From positions 11,160,001-11,224,000 of the forward strand of contig OU452201.1 of the NCBI GenBank assembly GCA_911728435.2: DNA of 64,000 nt, given 5' to 3'. Source of the DNA: Apoderus coryli (lineage: Eukaryota; Arthropoda; Insecta; Coleoptera; Attelabidae). The stretch's first letter is position 1, and the number at the start of each line of letters is the position of its first letter. Under the pieces are notes generated by a model. The model was not told the origin of the DNA. It was given only the letters and a program-made list of their open reading frames with translations, and did no database searches. The position numbers and the translations under genes are program-made. Positions 48,104 to 60,188 of the stretch are shown here, one piece after another.

Positions 48104-49833
48104 GATCCAATATTAAATATGTGTATATAAAACATAAGTCATATAAGTCATAAGGGTTTATTTTTTGGTGTTGGTAGTAATTATAGGAACATTAAAGCAG
48201 GGTGTAGGATTAATTAATTATTATTGGTACCTAATGAATTGCATTTTGAAGTTATTAAAATGCAATTTAATTAACGACAAGTCAGGGTATTACTGCTTGT
48301 CAATTATTTACTTAATAAAATTAGTATTACTCTTTAGGTTATTAATGTAAAGCGCTAGTTAAGCGTTTTTAGATATTTAAGTTTTGAAAGGAAGGTAATT
48401 TCCTTATATTTTAATATTTTTATGTAAAAGTATGTTTTAATTTGCCGGCAAGTAGTCGTTTTTACAAGTGAACTATACATGACATTAGATTTGTGACATA
48501 ACAATCATTTAGAGGTGCTCGAGTCTAATACTTTTGAGCTCTCTAAGTGAGTTACAAAGGTTGTGTACTATGTTTGCTTGTACACAAACATTGAACGCTG
48601 GTGATTTTGGTCCCATATATCTATGATATATCCTTGTGTGTAAGTTCTATGAACAAATTTATAATGTTTAGTGATAGGTATCGTTAATTATTTAACTATG
48701 TAGTTATTATATTTACCGAAAATGTAAATGCACCCAAATTATATGCGAATATTCATGTAATCCTTAAAATTTTGCATATACTTTAGGTCATTACATTTAT
48801 TTATAGATACTACAACAATTATTATGTTGTAGTAAAAATGTATGTATTATTACAACTTGAGTAGCGTAAAATAAGTATTGTAAAATCTGCCTCAATTTAT
48901 AATAATACTTTAATCCTAGGATACTCAACAAATTTTAAAAATGGGTTATTATTTGCAATCAATATTATTTTCCAAAGAAAATTAGCTTTACTAGGTTTAT
49001 TAGAGCGTTGAAGTTTAAAAAAATATAAAACCATCTGCAGAGAGATCTACTAACAAAAATACGATGAATCAAGCATATTTTAGTAAAAATACGCGTATAT
49101 TATCTGCAATTTAGAAATAAGAAGTATAATTAACTACAAGCTCTATTCAAAGAAATCAATTTTACATATTTAGGTTAAGTAATCTAGGATTAAATCTTGT
49201 AAATATTTGAATACTCATTTACGTAATACAATAATTATTGGATTGTATCAAAATATAATACTTATTCAAAAGTATTTCTAAATAAGACTAACTTATGTGT
49301 ATCTCACAATTAGAGATTATTTTTATATAAGTACCTCTACTATATATTTTTATCATGACAATAGAATTAAATAATTATAATAATTCTGAGAATTTTTTGT
49401 TGTATATAATTATTATTTATAATTTCTAGAATCGTAGGTACTATATTGTGCTCAAATATTTTTTGTACTTAATGTTTACATAGCTGTTACGAGCTAAAAT
49501 TAACACAAATTTGCTATATTGCATAATTTAACAACGTGATATGTATTTTTTACTGCAATAATAATAATAATATTTCACTTAAGTTGATTTGTGTTTTATT
49601 TACACATTAACTAAAAATATTAGGAGAAGGAGATATAATTGTCGCAAAAGATATGCCTTAAGTAAGATACTTAAAATGCCCCAAAAATTTATTCATCATT
49701 ACGGCGATGGTGGAACACACTGCAACAGCCAAACTACAATTTTGCCATTTGTAACCAAATTTTGTAGTTTTATTGATTGTCATATTAATTTACTACCAAA
49801 TTTCAATTCGACATAAACTTCAAGGTACATATC
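48104..49833. other. 3' UTR of the ETS gene and intergenic
   Basis: AT-rich. It probably holds the 3' UTR. No second gene seen. Confidence 0.5.
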
Positions 49834-50200
49834 ATGGCCCAAGAGGTTCTCAACCGAGACGAACTAAGAGGAATCACATGGTTTACAGACGATTCGAAGA
49901 CCGAAAGAAGTGCAGGAAGATACAGTGAGACAGGAAACTCAAATCAATTATCACTGTGCAAAACACATGCGTACTTCAAGTGGACGAGCTTTCAAATTTG
50001 CAGTGTGCAAAATTCAACCGATTAAGGGCCTAGGCCAATAAGCGAATCAATATAATATGCTCAGACTCTCAGACAATTATGTCACAACTAAACTGGTGTG
50101 GGTATGCTATAGAGAACTTAGGAACCATAATAGGGTTAACCTGATATGGGTCCCGGGGCACTCGGGAATCGAGTGGTTTGGCTAGCTAGACCTGATCGAC
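49834..50200 (+). pseudogene. RNase H domain relic of a retroelement
   Basis: The frame 49834-50025 contains ITWFTDDSKTE, the first active-site region of retroelement RNase H. About 110 bp later another frame reads VNLIWVPGHSGIEWFG, the conserved PGHSGIEGNE-type end with its His. The spacing and order fit an RNase H at the end of a non-LTR pol (R1/I/jockey-like). The rest is eroded. Confidence 0.75.
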
Positions 50201-51615
50201 TCATGTCAAATTTAACCAATGTTTTCACGACACAAATATAAAATCACGCTGTATGAAAGGAAATTAAAATCGTATGGCATTCCGAATACCTATCACTATA
50301 AATTTAAATGGATTAAACTATGTACCAATATTTGTTGAATGATGGACCTTTATGGCAAAAACTTGGACAGTAGGTAACTTAAAAGTATTCTATAACTAAA
50401 TTGTATTATACAGATATCTTTTTTTTTATATTTGTACATTTTTTAAAACTCGTTTACTAAGTGCGCCCATCAAAGGGGCGTTTCTAACCACGTGGGTTGG
50501 TCGGCCTGGTTTAATCGATTGCATCAATAGGTGTATATAATATTCGATTGTGTTCCTCATCAAATAGACTATAAGACACCACCACATTTTGTGTCCTCGA
50601 AGTACATTATGGTTTTAAGTTTTGGCGTCTATCACCAAATCTTGTCAACAGTTTTCTTGTAAGTAAGTAAAAAACTATATTTTCGAGTCACAGAAGAAAA
50701 TAAATTATTTGGAATTCAAAGTTAATTTTACTACGGCAAAAATAGAATGTAATTTAATTATTTTCATTCTTCTCCCGTACTAATAACTAATCTTTATTAG
50801 TTTTGCAAGAAAACCTTAACCTATATTGCATAAGCAAGAAAACCACAATTAGCTCATTTTACAATTGCAAAAATATACTGTTCAATATTGAGCAACATCT
50901 ACATGGAAAATTCTATTAATGTTTTACTTCTGATTTATTGTAAATTAATTATGTAGATTGTGACTATACGATCATGGACAAGGTCGACTACATTCTACCA
51001 GTTAAACTTATTAAATTTATTTTAATGGATATGGTATATGGTTTTATTACTGATTTCGAATGATATATCTACCTACTAGTCTATTTTTTATACAATAGCT
51101 TTTTTAACTAGTACAAATCTTTACTTTGACTATTAAAAACACATTTTATGGGTTAGAACCTAGAACTATTAGGTAACTATGTTACGGGAGTTGGTTAAAA
51201 ATGCACAAAGATGAAAAGGACCCTGTATATTATGAACAGTTTAAGATATCAATGTGCAGTTTCCGGCATTCAGTATTTCACAAATTTCGAGCTTGCGGCA
51301 TGTAGGTTAATTTTTCTATAGCTACCCTAGAAATACCAGTCTAGTCTTTGAATATATAAATAAAATTAAAGCACTCTCAAAAATGTGACATTCATTTAGA
51401 GTATAGAATTGGACTCAAAAGCTATGGGATATAAAATTAATATGCATAGACTGCCCATAAAGAGGTCAAAATTTAAAAAATGTGTTAAATATTCATATAC
51501 TAATAAAATTATTTTATATAGTCTCTGGATTTTTTAAAAGGGGCATGCGGTGAAATCTGAGATCAAGGAAGCAATTTTTAAGGGGAAGCAAAGTTTCCTT
51601 GGTGTGCCAGTTTAT
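50201..51615. other. Intergenic, no gene seen
   Basis: AT-rich. Possible further 3' remains of the RNase H-bearing retroelement lie at the start. Otherwise nothing was recognised. Confidence 0.45.
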
Positions 51616-54562
51616 TTAATAATAATAATAATAATATTTATTTGCGGAATCAGCTAAATAATCACAACAGTAATGAACAATAAAAGCAATATATGTTTAA
51701 ATACAATTCACTGAAACACGCAAAAAGGAAACCAGAAGCAATCCAAGAAAGTTCTAGTCTGGTCCCTGTAAGTTGCAAACTAAAATACAATCCATTCCCA
51801 AACAGAGCCGTTCAATGTAATTAAGTACCTTAATATAATAATTCACTAATTAAATACCTTAACAATAAAAAACAAATCAGAACAACATTGAAAAATACTT
51901 CCATGGGCCATATTTCTAAATAAACATAAGTGCTAGATGTTAAGGAGTTTTTCTTTAATCTTGGTTTTAAATTTCATCACAGATAAAGATTTAAAATTTG
52001 TAGGAACATCATTATACAAGCGCCAAACATTATATGAAAAGCTTCGTTTAAATAGTGCTGTTTTATGTGGTGGTAAGGACAACAAACCCCTATGCCTCAA
52101 ATTCAAATTATGAATATCTGTTCTATGCCGAATTTTCTGGGTGAGATAACCGGGACGAGACTCTATAATAACTCTATGAAAAAGAACCAATGCATGCAAT
52201 TTTCTTCTGATAGCCATGTTTAACCAACCCGCATCTTTCAATTTATATGATACATATTCAAACTTCCTGATGCCGTAAACGAATCTTAAACACGATTTTT
52301 GCATTTTTTCTATTCGATGAATATTTTTTTGATCTAAGCAAAATCCGTAGGTCACATCACAAAAGTTAAAGTGTGTTAAAGTGTCCGCGAGTTTTAATTT
52401 CATAGACTGTGAAAGCAGCTTTCGGTGAGGATACAACATCTTCAATGATCGATAACCTTTCTGCAAACATGAAACAACGTGTGCCTCAAAACGCAGATCC
52501 GTATCAATTATTAGTCCCAAGTTCCTAGCTTTATACAAAGAAGGCAAAACAGCCATCCAAAGTAACTCTAATGTTAGACTCTACCATCTTCCTATTCTTA
52601 CCAAAGACTAAGACACTAGATTTTAAGGAAATAACATACAAATCATGCAACTCAGACTGACCAACCAGTCTTCGCAAATCATCGTTGATAAGAGTCTCAG
52701 CGCTACGCCAATCCTCTGAAAAAAATGAATAATACATCTGCGTACATATGAACGGAACAATTTGTCACACAAGAAGTCAAATTACTTACTGGTGTACAGA
52801 TTAAATAATAGCGGCCCCAAAATCGAACCTTGAGGAACACCACATTGAACATCTCCACAAGATGACTGACCCACCGTCGTTTCGACAAACTGTGACCGAT
52901 GCGACATATAACTAAATATTAGTCTTTGTGCATCCCCTGAGAACCCCAAATAATGAAGCACTCCCATGAGAATTGAATGGTCCATCATATCAAATGCTTT
53001 AGAAAAGTCGATCAATACCAAAACAGTCGTCTTCCCCTGATCCGTACTTCTAATAATGTCATCCACAATATTTAAAACAGCAGTGCCACAATCATGGCCC
53101 ATTCTAAAACCGGACTGGTTCACAGGCAAAAGAGATTATTTGTCAACAAAAACGCATATCTGTTTATATATAACCTTCTCTAGAATTTTGGATAAGCATG
53201 GCAAAATACTTATGGGCCTAAGGTCATTATAGTCCTTTATTTCATTCTTTTTACCCAAGGGTGTAACTTTAGCCACCTTCCAGCAACTCTGAAAATAACC
53301 ATCTATTAAACAGGAGTTTAAAATATTTGTTAGGTATGGCAATATCCTTGGGCAACACAACAGAATCATCTCCAAATTTAACAGATCCGACCCTGTCGCA
53401 AGCGATTTTATTTCATTTAAAATTTCCGCAATGTAATTAACATCGACAGTTTTACATTCTAGATATTCCGTAAAGTTGTTTTAAAATTATTTTTGTAATA
53501 GTTTAGAGTGTCAAAATTAACCGGTTTCTTTTTAGAGAACTGCATAAAGAAATCATTTATATCTTCTGGTTTATTGTAGTGCTGGGCGATGTTCATCGAT
53601 GTTTTTGAAACATCGATGTTCTGTTACCGATGTTCGATGTTTTCGACATCGATGTCAGAGGTAGAAAACATCGATGTTGACATCGATGTTTCCTTTCGAT
53701 GTTCAATGATATGACAAAACAAGAAAACTAGGTTCTTATCTTAAACTCAATTTTCCCAGCACAAGAAAATAAGAACGAAAGCTTTTGATTTCATTTGTTA
53801 AAGGTGGTTGAAATTTTTCTGTACTTCCAGTCGGCATTCGGCAACGTCGCAACTTGTTTTCCACACGTATTGTAAACTGCAACCCTGCAAACTGGCTCGA
53901 CGCCTGTGTTATAAAATATTATGTTTTAAAATTTGTTTTATTTTTGGAGTTATTTATATGTTTTTTTGTTATTGAGTATTTTAACGTTTGATAATTTCTT
54001 AATTCTTTCTAATAAAAAGTTTATTTTTATTTTTTATATCTAATTTATTCCTAATCGCAAATGTACTGTTTTAAATATCGATGTTTCGAAAACATCGATG
54101 TTTTACAACCGATGTTTTTAAGCCATCGATGTTAGCTTTCGATGTTAACATCGATGGTCAACATCGATTTTTCGTTTCGATGTCCCAGCACTAGTTTATT
54201 GAGAAATTTTGGAAGAGAACCACCATCCACTTTAGCGCCAATATTTAGCTGTTTTAGCCTACGCCATAAAAGCTTACTGTTATGCGGACTCACACAAAAA
54301 TCCAAATAGTTTTTCTTTTCACTCCTAATTAGAACATTTGACTGATTTCTAATTCGTTTATACGACTCCCAGTTTATGTCACTTTTATCACGCAGATACT
54401 TTTTATAAGCTTTGTCTTTCATTTTCAAAATTAGATTTACATTGTCCGTGAACCAAGCCGGCTTCTGCCATTTAATCTTTATTGTTTTAAGTGGTGCAAG
54501 CACATCAAATATATCCAGCAAACTTCTATTGAAAATGCTAACTTTCTCCTCCAGATTCTGTA
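51616..54562 (-). pseudogene. Non-LTR retrotransposon, RT portion, interrupted by an hAT MITE
   Basis: Read on the - strand, the order is: EN-RT linker (54562-54202, KWQKPAWFTDN, SEKKNYL); RT start KVTPLGKKNEIKDYNDLRPISILP (about 53290-53210); QSGFRMGHDCGTAV (53110); LIDFSKAFDMMDHSI (about 53030-52970); GVPQGSILGPLLFNLY (about 52840-52790); a YAD(D) box near 52740 shifted out of frame; and the thumb/C-terminal region 52556-51933 ending in KIKEKLLNI. The 3' end is an AAT tail (about 51617-51636 on the + strand). The frame is broken by several shifts and a stop, and by the hAT insertion at 53577-54193. Jockey/CR1-like; the endonuclease was not found. Confidence 0.9.
53577..54193. mobile_element. 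hAT MITE with CATCGATG subterminal palindromes
   Basis: TAGTGCTGGG...CCCAGCACTA ends are flanked by an exact 8-bp duplication GTTTATTG (53569-53576, 54194-54201). Both ends carry many copies of ACATCGATGTT. 617 bp, no coding capacity. It is inserted in the non-LTR element. Confidence 0.93.
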
Positions 54563-54564
54563 TA

Positions 54565-57232
54565 CAGGGTGTCCTACGGTGGCAACCCATTAGATTATTT
54601 CAGAAACTACTTTAAATTGAATTTTGAAAATTTCAGTGTCTATATTGTCAAATATGCTCTACTCAAATAATATAATACCAACGGCATAGCACTTCCGGTT
54701 ATACCGGAAGTTGATGGCAACTTTGTTATTTTAAATGGAACACCCTATATATTATTACATTTTTGGGTTCTAAATAAGATTTTAGACATATTTCATGTAT
54801 CATGTCCTATACCTAACGTCAGTCGTTTTTGACTTATATCAAGATTTATGTCAAAATTGACAGTTTAGGGCTCCATAAGAATTCCGTTTTTTCCTTGTAA
54901 ATCAGTATTTAATAATTATTTCGCAGGTATTTTCTTATCAGGTGGGATCTTCTTTTTCGAATTGACAAGACATTTTCTGATTAGTTTATATAGGGTGGTC
55001 AAAAAATTATATTGAAAACGGTTCAAGAAAAACAGTTGAAAGTCAATTTTTTCAAATGGAATGGGTATATTATTATTATTTTATCTTCCTTAGCATTAAA
55101 AAATAATGCAATTTTGTAATAGGTTATCATTTTCTAAAATGCATAGTTTCCGAAATATCGTCATTTTAAATTTTTCTGCAGCCTACCGTTGTCTCTCTGG
55201 AAGCTAGCTAATTAATTTAGTTAGCCATGAAAATAATGACATTTCTCTGAATTAGCATAAACGTCAAACTAAATATGAAATTAGTTGTTGCTATCCAACC
55301 AGTCATTATTTATCAATATTTGTGATCATTATATTTTACAATAACTATTACAAAATGGAAAATATTTATTCATATGCTGATATTGTAAATGTATTATTAT
55401 CCATGGAGAATGTAACAAAGTGATTAATAGAACCTGTAGAGTATTTAACGAGATAAACCCGCATTTGCCAACAATGACTAGAGAAAAATTAAGAAGAATT
55501 TTGAGAAATCAAATACGGTGGGGGCAGTGTCATGCAAATCGAGTACTACAAAAACCTGTAACTACCAATGAGGATTATATATTAAATGTTTTGGCATATT
55601 TTAATACATATCCTGAATCATCAGTGCGTGCTGCTGAACAAGATCTAGGAATTTCAAAATCCTCTGTCCAAAAAATATTAAAAAGTAGTGGTTTACATCC
55701 ATTTAAATACAAATATCTTTGTGCTCTGGAAGCAGGTGATGCCGAACGACGTGTACGGTTCTGCGAAACCATTTTATCACGAACGCAAGAAGATCCTGGG
55801 TTTCTGCAAAAAGTGATTTGGACAGATGAGTCGAAATTTTCGAGAGATGGAATCGTTAATAGACAAAATAGTCATTTTGGGCTTCTGAGAATCCGCACGC
55901 TATTCGTGAACGAAATTTTCAAAATAAATTTAGTGTGAACGTTTTTTGTATGGTGAAAGACACACATGTTGAATATTTTATTTACGAGCATAATTTAAAT
56001 ACGGAAGGTTATCTTTATATTTTGCAAAATGTTGTGGCGCATTTTTTGGAGGATCTACCATTAAATGAATTAAGAAGTTGTTGGTACCAGTTAGATGGAG
56101 CACCACCTCACTGTGGAAATAGAATCACACAACAGCTTAATGAAATGTTTGAAGATCGATGGATCAGACGTTTAGGGCCTTGGGATTGGCGAGCGAGATC
56201 TCCAGATCTATCACCGCTGGATTTTTATGTTTGGGGTGCAATTAAACACCCCAATTAATTCAAAAGAAGAATTAGTAGGACGCATCCGAACTTCATTCGA
56301 AGCCTTACCTGGAGTCCAAATTGCACGAGCTGTCACGAGTGAATTTATTGAACGGGTAAATAAGTGTTTAAGACTAAATGGGGGTCATATCGAACAATTA
56401 AATTATTTTTGTTATCGTTAGTTGATTAAATTTATTTAGTTGAAAATTTATTTAGTTTAATCTTCTGTTCATTTCCATGAATAAATAATAAATTTATAAT
56501 ATCAATAAGTATTTTTCATTTTTATTAATTTGACGTTTAGTTTGACGTTAAAATGACAATAATTTCATGGCTAACTAAATTAATTAGCTAGCTTCCAGAG
56601 AGACAACGGTAGGCACTGCAGAAAAATTTAAAATGACGATATTTCGAAAACTATGCATTTTAGAAAATGATAACCTATTACAAAATTGCATTATTTTTTA
56701 ATGCTAAGGAAGATAAAATAATAATAATATACCCATTCCATTTGAAAAAATTGACTTTCAACTGTTTCTCTTGAACCGTTTTCAATATAATTTTTTGACC
56801 ACCCTATATAAACTAATCAGAAAATGTCTTGTCAATTTGAAAAAGAAGATCCCACCTGATAAGAAAATACCTGCAAAATAATTATTAAATACTGATTTAC
56901 AAGGAAAAAACGGAATTCTTATGGAGCCCTAAACTGTCAATTTTCACATAAATCTTGATATAAGTCAAAAACGACTGACGTTAGGTATAAGACATGATAC
57001 ATGAAATATGTCTGAAATCTTATTTAGAATCCAAAAATGTAATAATATATAGGGTGTTCCATTTAAAATAACAAAGTTGCCATCAACTTCCGGTATAACC
57101 GGAAGTGCTATGCCATTGCTATTATATTATTTGAGTAGAGCATATTTGACAATATAGACACTGAAATTTTCAAAATTCAATTCGAAGTAGTTTCTGAAAT
57201 AATCTAATGGGTTGCCACCGTAGGACACCCTG
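54565..57232 (+). mobile_element. DD41D mariner-class transposon with arms of about 670 bp (copy A)
   Basis: CAGGGTGTCCTACGG...CCGTAGGACACCCTG is flanked by TA (54563-54564, 57233-57234). Arms 54565 to about 55240 and about 56562 to 57232 are near-identical inverted copies, unusually long for the superfamily. The centre carries one transposase relic on the + strand. The left end lies against the 5' side of the non-LTR fragment, so it may have inserted into that element. Confidence 0.93.
55354..56421 (+). pseudogene. DD41D transposase, broken by three frameshifts
   Basis: Landmarks in order: MENIYSYADIVNVLL (N-terminal helix), then a shift near 55400; TREKLRRILRNQ and SVRAAEQDLGISKSSVQKIL (helix-turn-helix region, 55620-55680); VIWTDESKFSRDG (first Asp, about 55815-55850); a shift near 55880; CWYQLDGAPPHCGNRI (second Asp, about 56085-56130); RSPDLSPLDFYVWGAIK (third Asp, about 56195-56245), a spacing of 41 residues; a shift near 56245; and a C-terminal LRLNGGHIEQLNY end with stop at 56419-56421. 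All three catalytic Asp survive but the frame is not intact. Confidence 0.9.
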
Positions 57233-57234
57233 TA

Positions 57235-57746
57235 TGCAAAACATCATCAAATATCATGTAATATTATTGCTGTATCAATCTAGTTCATTTTGAAACAGAT
57301 AAAAAAAGTCAATCAGAAAAGAACCGCCCAAATGGTGATTTCTCGTTATATCAACTCCTAAACAAAGTACAGTAGAAACCTTAAATATATTTTATTATAA
57401 AAAACATGTATAAATAATACAATTTACATACTTTGTACATTTTCAAATATATTTGTAATAATTTTATAATCAATTTTAGTTCTTGATTAGAATCTCAAAT
57501 AAATAACACCGATTCCAACATTTAAGTACTGAGGTACTGCTTTCAAAATATAATATCAGTACTATGCAGCAGTACCGTCTTTCCTTCGATCTAAAGATCA
57601 TTTTGTTTTACCCTATAGACCAGCGCGCATGTGCCTTTTAATCAATAACAACAAGGACGCAAAACGCGATGTACAGAAACCGACATTGAGATAATTTACA
57701 ATTATTTAATTTTGTCACATCATTTAGATTAAATTTAACAAAATAC
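57235..57746. other. 3' flank of TIMM44
   Basis: Sequence between copy A and the TIMM44 stop. It should hold the TIMM44 3' UTR (- strand). No further element recognised. Confidence 0.5.
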
Positions 57747-58507
57747 CTACACAAATTGTTCATTACTACTCGCACTCAAGTCAAGCAATCGCCAAGCTGC
57801 TCGCGGGTCAGGTTCATTTAGATCCCGACACAACACCCATACATATGTAACACGCATGATTTTGTCTAGATCACCTTCAATTACATTACCGTTTTGATCT
57901 TTTACACACATGACCTGCTGCGAAGTAAACGATATTATCAAAACTGGCCCCTGTTCCATTACTTTGCCCATGACTAGATCTACATTATCAATATCTAATA
58001 TTTTCGATTCAATTTTATAGCCCTTAGCTAAAGCTTCCTTGATTGGGACAGCAAAAAGATTATATGGTCCCTCGTGGCACCAGTCCTTTAAAATATCCAA
58101 ATCACCTCTAGTCATCGATTCTAAAATATTAGGTATAATGTCAGTCTCGCACTGTTTCAGAAAACGTTTCGTATCAAAACTGTTGTCAATTTTGCAGATT
58201 TCGGTTAGTGTTTCAGATAATTCTGTTTTTTGGAAGAGACCACCCATAATGTCGGAGACTTTTTCTGTCAGAGCTCGTGACGCTCGTATAACTGGATTAT
58301 GTGATTCATCAAACTTGAGTTTCCAGTCCATAACTTTGTGAACATAAGGATTATTGTCCTTAAAGCTTTGCCATGACTGGTAGAATTTAGAATCTCTATG
58401 CAATTCTACACCCATAGCTTCGGTATTCGGTTCATAATATTTTTGTTGTTGAACCGCTGAGGTTTCTGTCCTTTTCCGTAACTTGGTAGGACAAACGTAC
58501 ACTCTTC
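57747..58507 (-). CDS. TIMM44: TIMM44 exon 3 (Tim44 C-terminal domain)
   Basis: 761 bp from ATTTTAG | GAAGAG to TAG at 57749-57747. It carries the whole membrane-binding C-terminal domain, with the conserved DPRAAWRLLDL near the end. Confidence 0.95.
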
Positions 58508-60188
58508 CTAAAATAACAAAATGCTACAATTATTACCAGGGCAAATGAATGAGATTTGTAAATCAAACAAACAAATAATAATTCTTCTTGTCCGGCCATC
58601 GTTTGTGAACTGTGTTTCACCCGGCATATTGCCTGTTCACGCTAGGTGTCGCCAAAAACATCTCTCTCTCTCTCTCTCTCTCAATCAATTCTCGTGCTAG
58701 TATAAGCTCTTTGTAAATGTTGGAAATTTGTGTCACACTGCCTGCCGATCACCACTGATGAGTCGTGGATCGACGAAACGGCCGTCTGGTGAAAGCATGG
58801 TGGTGGAAACAAATTTCCAACATAACTTAAAGTCTTCTGTCTTGTTGTTTTATGTAACAAGCAATTCTTAAAATAATAATTGCTTGTCAGAAAATAAATA
58901 ATACACAGAGTTGTCCAAGTATTTACAGGAATAAATACTTTTAAGTATTTAAATACTTTATGGTATTTTTTGATTGATTATTTTCATAAAATAAAATATA
59001 AGAATTAAGTATCAAGTTTAGAAGTTCGAAAAATTATGTAAGTACTTAATGTGTGACTGCAGATATGAAAAAATTAAAATATTCAAATTTTGGTATAGAG
59101 TATCGATTTAAGTTCGATTTATAAGTGCCTAAAACTTTTGAGTATTTAAATAGTTTTGTGTATTTAAATACTCTTAAGTGTATATGTATAAATACTTAAA
59201 ATATGCATTTAAACTATAAAAAGTCTTTAAATACTAAATAGGTACTATTTAATATTTAAATAATTCGGCTATCGATATAGTATTTAATACATATTTAAAC
59301 AATTTTATAATTATTCATATATTTAGTATTTAAATGCTATTCGAAAGTATTTTGGACAGCTCTGATAATACATAATTACTTTATTCGGCTAGTTCTTAAT
59401 TTTAAAATATATAAGTAGTATCAAATTTTAAGCTTAAACTCGCGATCCTGTTAATGAGAATTCTGAGTTATTACAATCGAACGTCGCAGCCGTTACTCTA
59501 AGACGACTGTTAAAAACAGAATGTCTTTAGTATCAGATTCGATTCACTATTATTAAGATTCTCAATATACTTATAGGTATCCTACAACATTTTAAATTAG
59601 GTATATGTACCTAAAACCAACCTTGCATACTAGTGGTGTCTATTTCTTGTTTAACTGCCTGAGTTGCTTGAGATATACTTTGGAAAGCACTAGTTTTACC
59701 AATTTCCTGAGCTTTCTCACTAATTGTATGTGTTGTTTTGCCAATTTCTTCACTTATTTTCCCAGCCTTTTTAACTATATCTGTTTTTCCAGCCTCATCA
59801 ATTACGTTTTGTACCTTTTCTTTAATTGTATCTAGTTTTTCTTTGAATACTTCGCTACCTTTAGACGCTTCTTTCTCTACTGTTTCAAATTTCTGTCGAG
59901 CAGCTTTCAAAGCATCACTTTGTTCGAGTTTCTCGGCTTCTTCACGAAATTTTTTTAAAGACTCTTTCATCTCCTTATTTTTTGCCATTTCTTCACGGAA
60001 ATTGTCATAAAGACGTGATAGAAAAGTTGGTCGTCTTTGTGGTTCTTTAGAATAAAATCTGAACTACGATAAATCATAAAACACTTAAGTAGGTATTATT
60101 TGTATTGAAAAAATGTGCATGTTTTACTTACCCCATGTTGAGAACCCTTAATAATTCTTGACAACAAAATTGCATGAATTCGTTGCAT
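57747..60188 (-). CDS. TIMM44: Mitochondrial import inner membrane translocase subunit TIM44
   Basis: Three coding exons on the - strand (60188-60132, 60063-59622, 58507-57747) join in frame to 419 aa, close to the usual length of about 450. The start is an amphipathic Arg-containing presequence (MQRIHAILLSRIIKG) followed by a RFYS matrix-cleavage-like site. Residues about 45-165 are a charged helical/coiled region (Lys/Glu-rich). RVYVCPTKLRKR leads into the C-terminal Tim44 domain (about 187-419): WKLKFDESHNPVIRASRALT, GLFQKTELSETL and VWVLCRDLNEPDPRAAWRLLD. TIM44 anchors mtHsp70 to the TIM23 channel on the matrix side. The exon 2 donor is taken as CAAG|GTTGGT, because reading on reaches TAG ten bases later and only this donor gives the conserved RVY...LRKR junction. 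Confidence 0.95.
58661..58682. repeat. (TC)11 microsatellite
   Basis: Perfect TC repeat of 22 bp in the TIMM44 intron ((GA)n on the transcribed strand), 60 bp left of the ribozyme block. Confidence 0.95.
58717..58823 (+). repeat. 15-bp perfect inverted repeat enclosing the ribozyme
   Basis: ATGTTGGAAATTTGT (58717-58731) is mirrored exactly at 58809-58823. In RNA this would prolong stem I into one hairpin of about 107 nt with the hammerhead core at its tip. Confidence 0.9.
58743..58797 (+). ncRNA. Type I hammerhead ribozyme
   Basis: All invariant parts are present. Stem I is TCACCA (58749-58754) with TGGTGA (58787-58792), extended by TGC/GCA (58743-58745, 58795-58797) across an internal loop. 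The core is CTGATGA (58755-58761). Stem II is GTCG/CGAC (58762-58765, 58771-58774) with loop TGGAT. Then GAAA (58775-58778). Stem III is formed by the self-complementary ACGGCCGT (58778-58785). C at 58786 is the expected cleavage-site residue. A loopless palindromic stem III is known from hammerheads of Penelope-like elements and animal retrozymes, where two copies act as a dimer. It lies in a TIMM44 intron but on the opposite strand, so the TIMM44 pre-mRNA would not contain it. Confidence 0.9.
58906..59364. mobile_element. hAT MITE with AGTATTTAAATACT subterminal repeats
   Basis: Ends CAGAG(T/C)TGTCCAA are inverted and flanked by an exact 8-bp duplication ATAATACA (58898-58905 and 59365-59372). 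The interior is dense in TATTTAAATA palindromes. 459 bp, no coding capacity, in the TIMM44 intron. Confidence 0.9.
59622..60063 (-). CDS. TIMM44: TIMM44 exon 2 (coiled/hsp70-interaction region)
   Basis: 442 bp, acceptor ATCGTAG, donor G|GTTGGT, phase 1 out. Glu/Lys-rich with heptad-like spacing, as in the N-terminal half of TIM44 proteins. Confidence 0.88.
60132..60188 (-). CDS. TIMM44: TIMM44 exon 1 (presequence)
   Basis: 19 codons, ATG at 60188-60186, donor GGG|GTAAGT, phase 0. It encodes the basic, hydroxylated targeting peptide. Confidence 0.88.

Noticed and set aside
58661..58682. (TC)11 as a polypyrimidine tract for splicing
   Set aside because: It is on the strand opposite to TIMM44 transcription, and no exon follows on the + strand.
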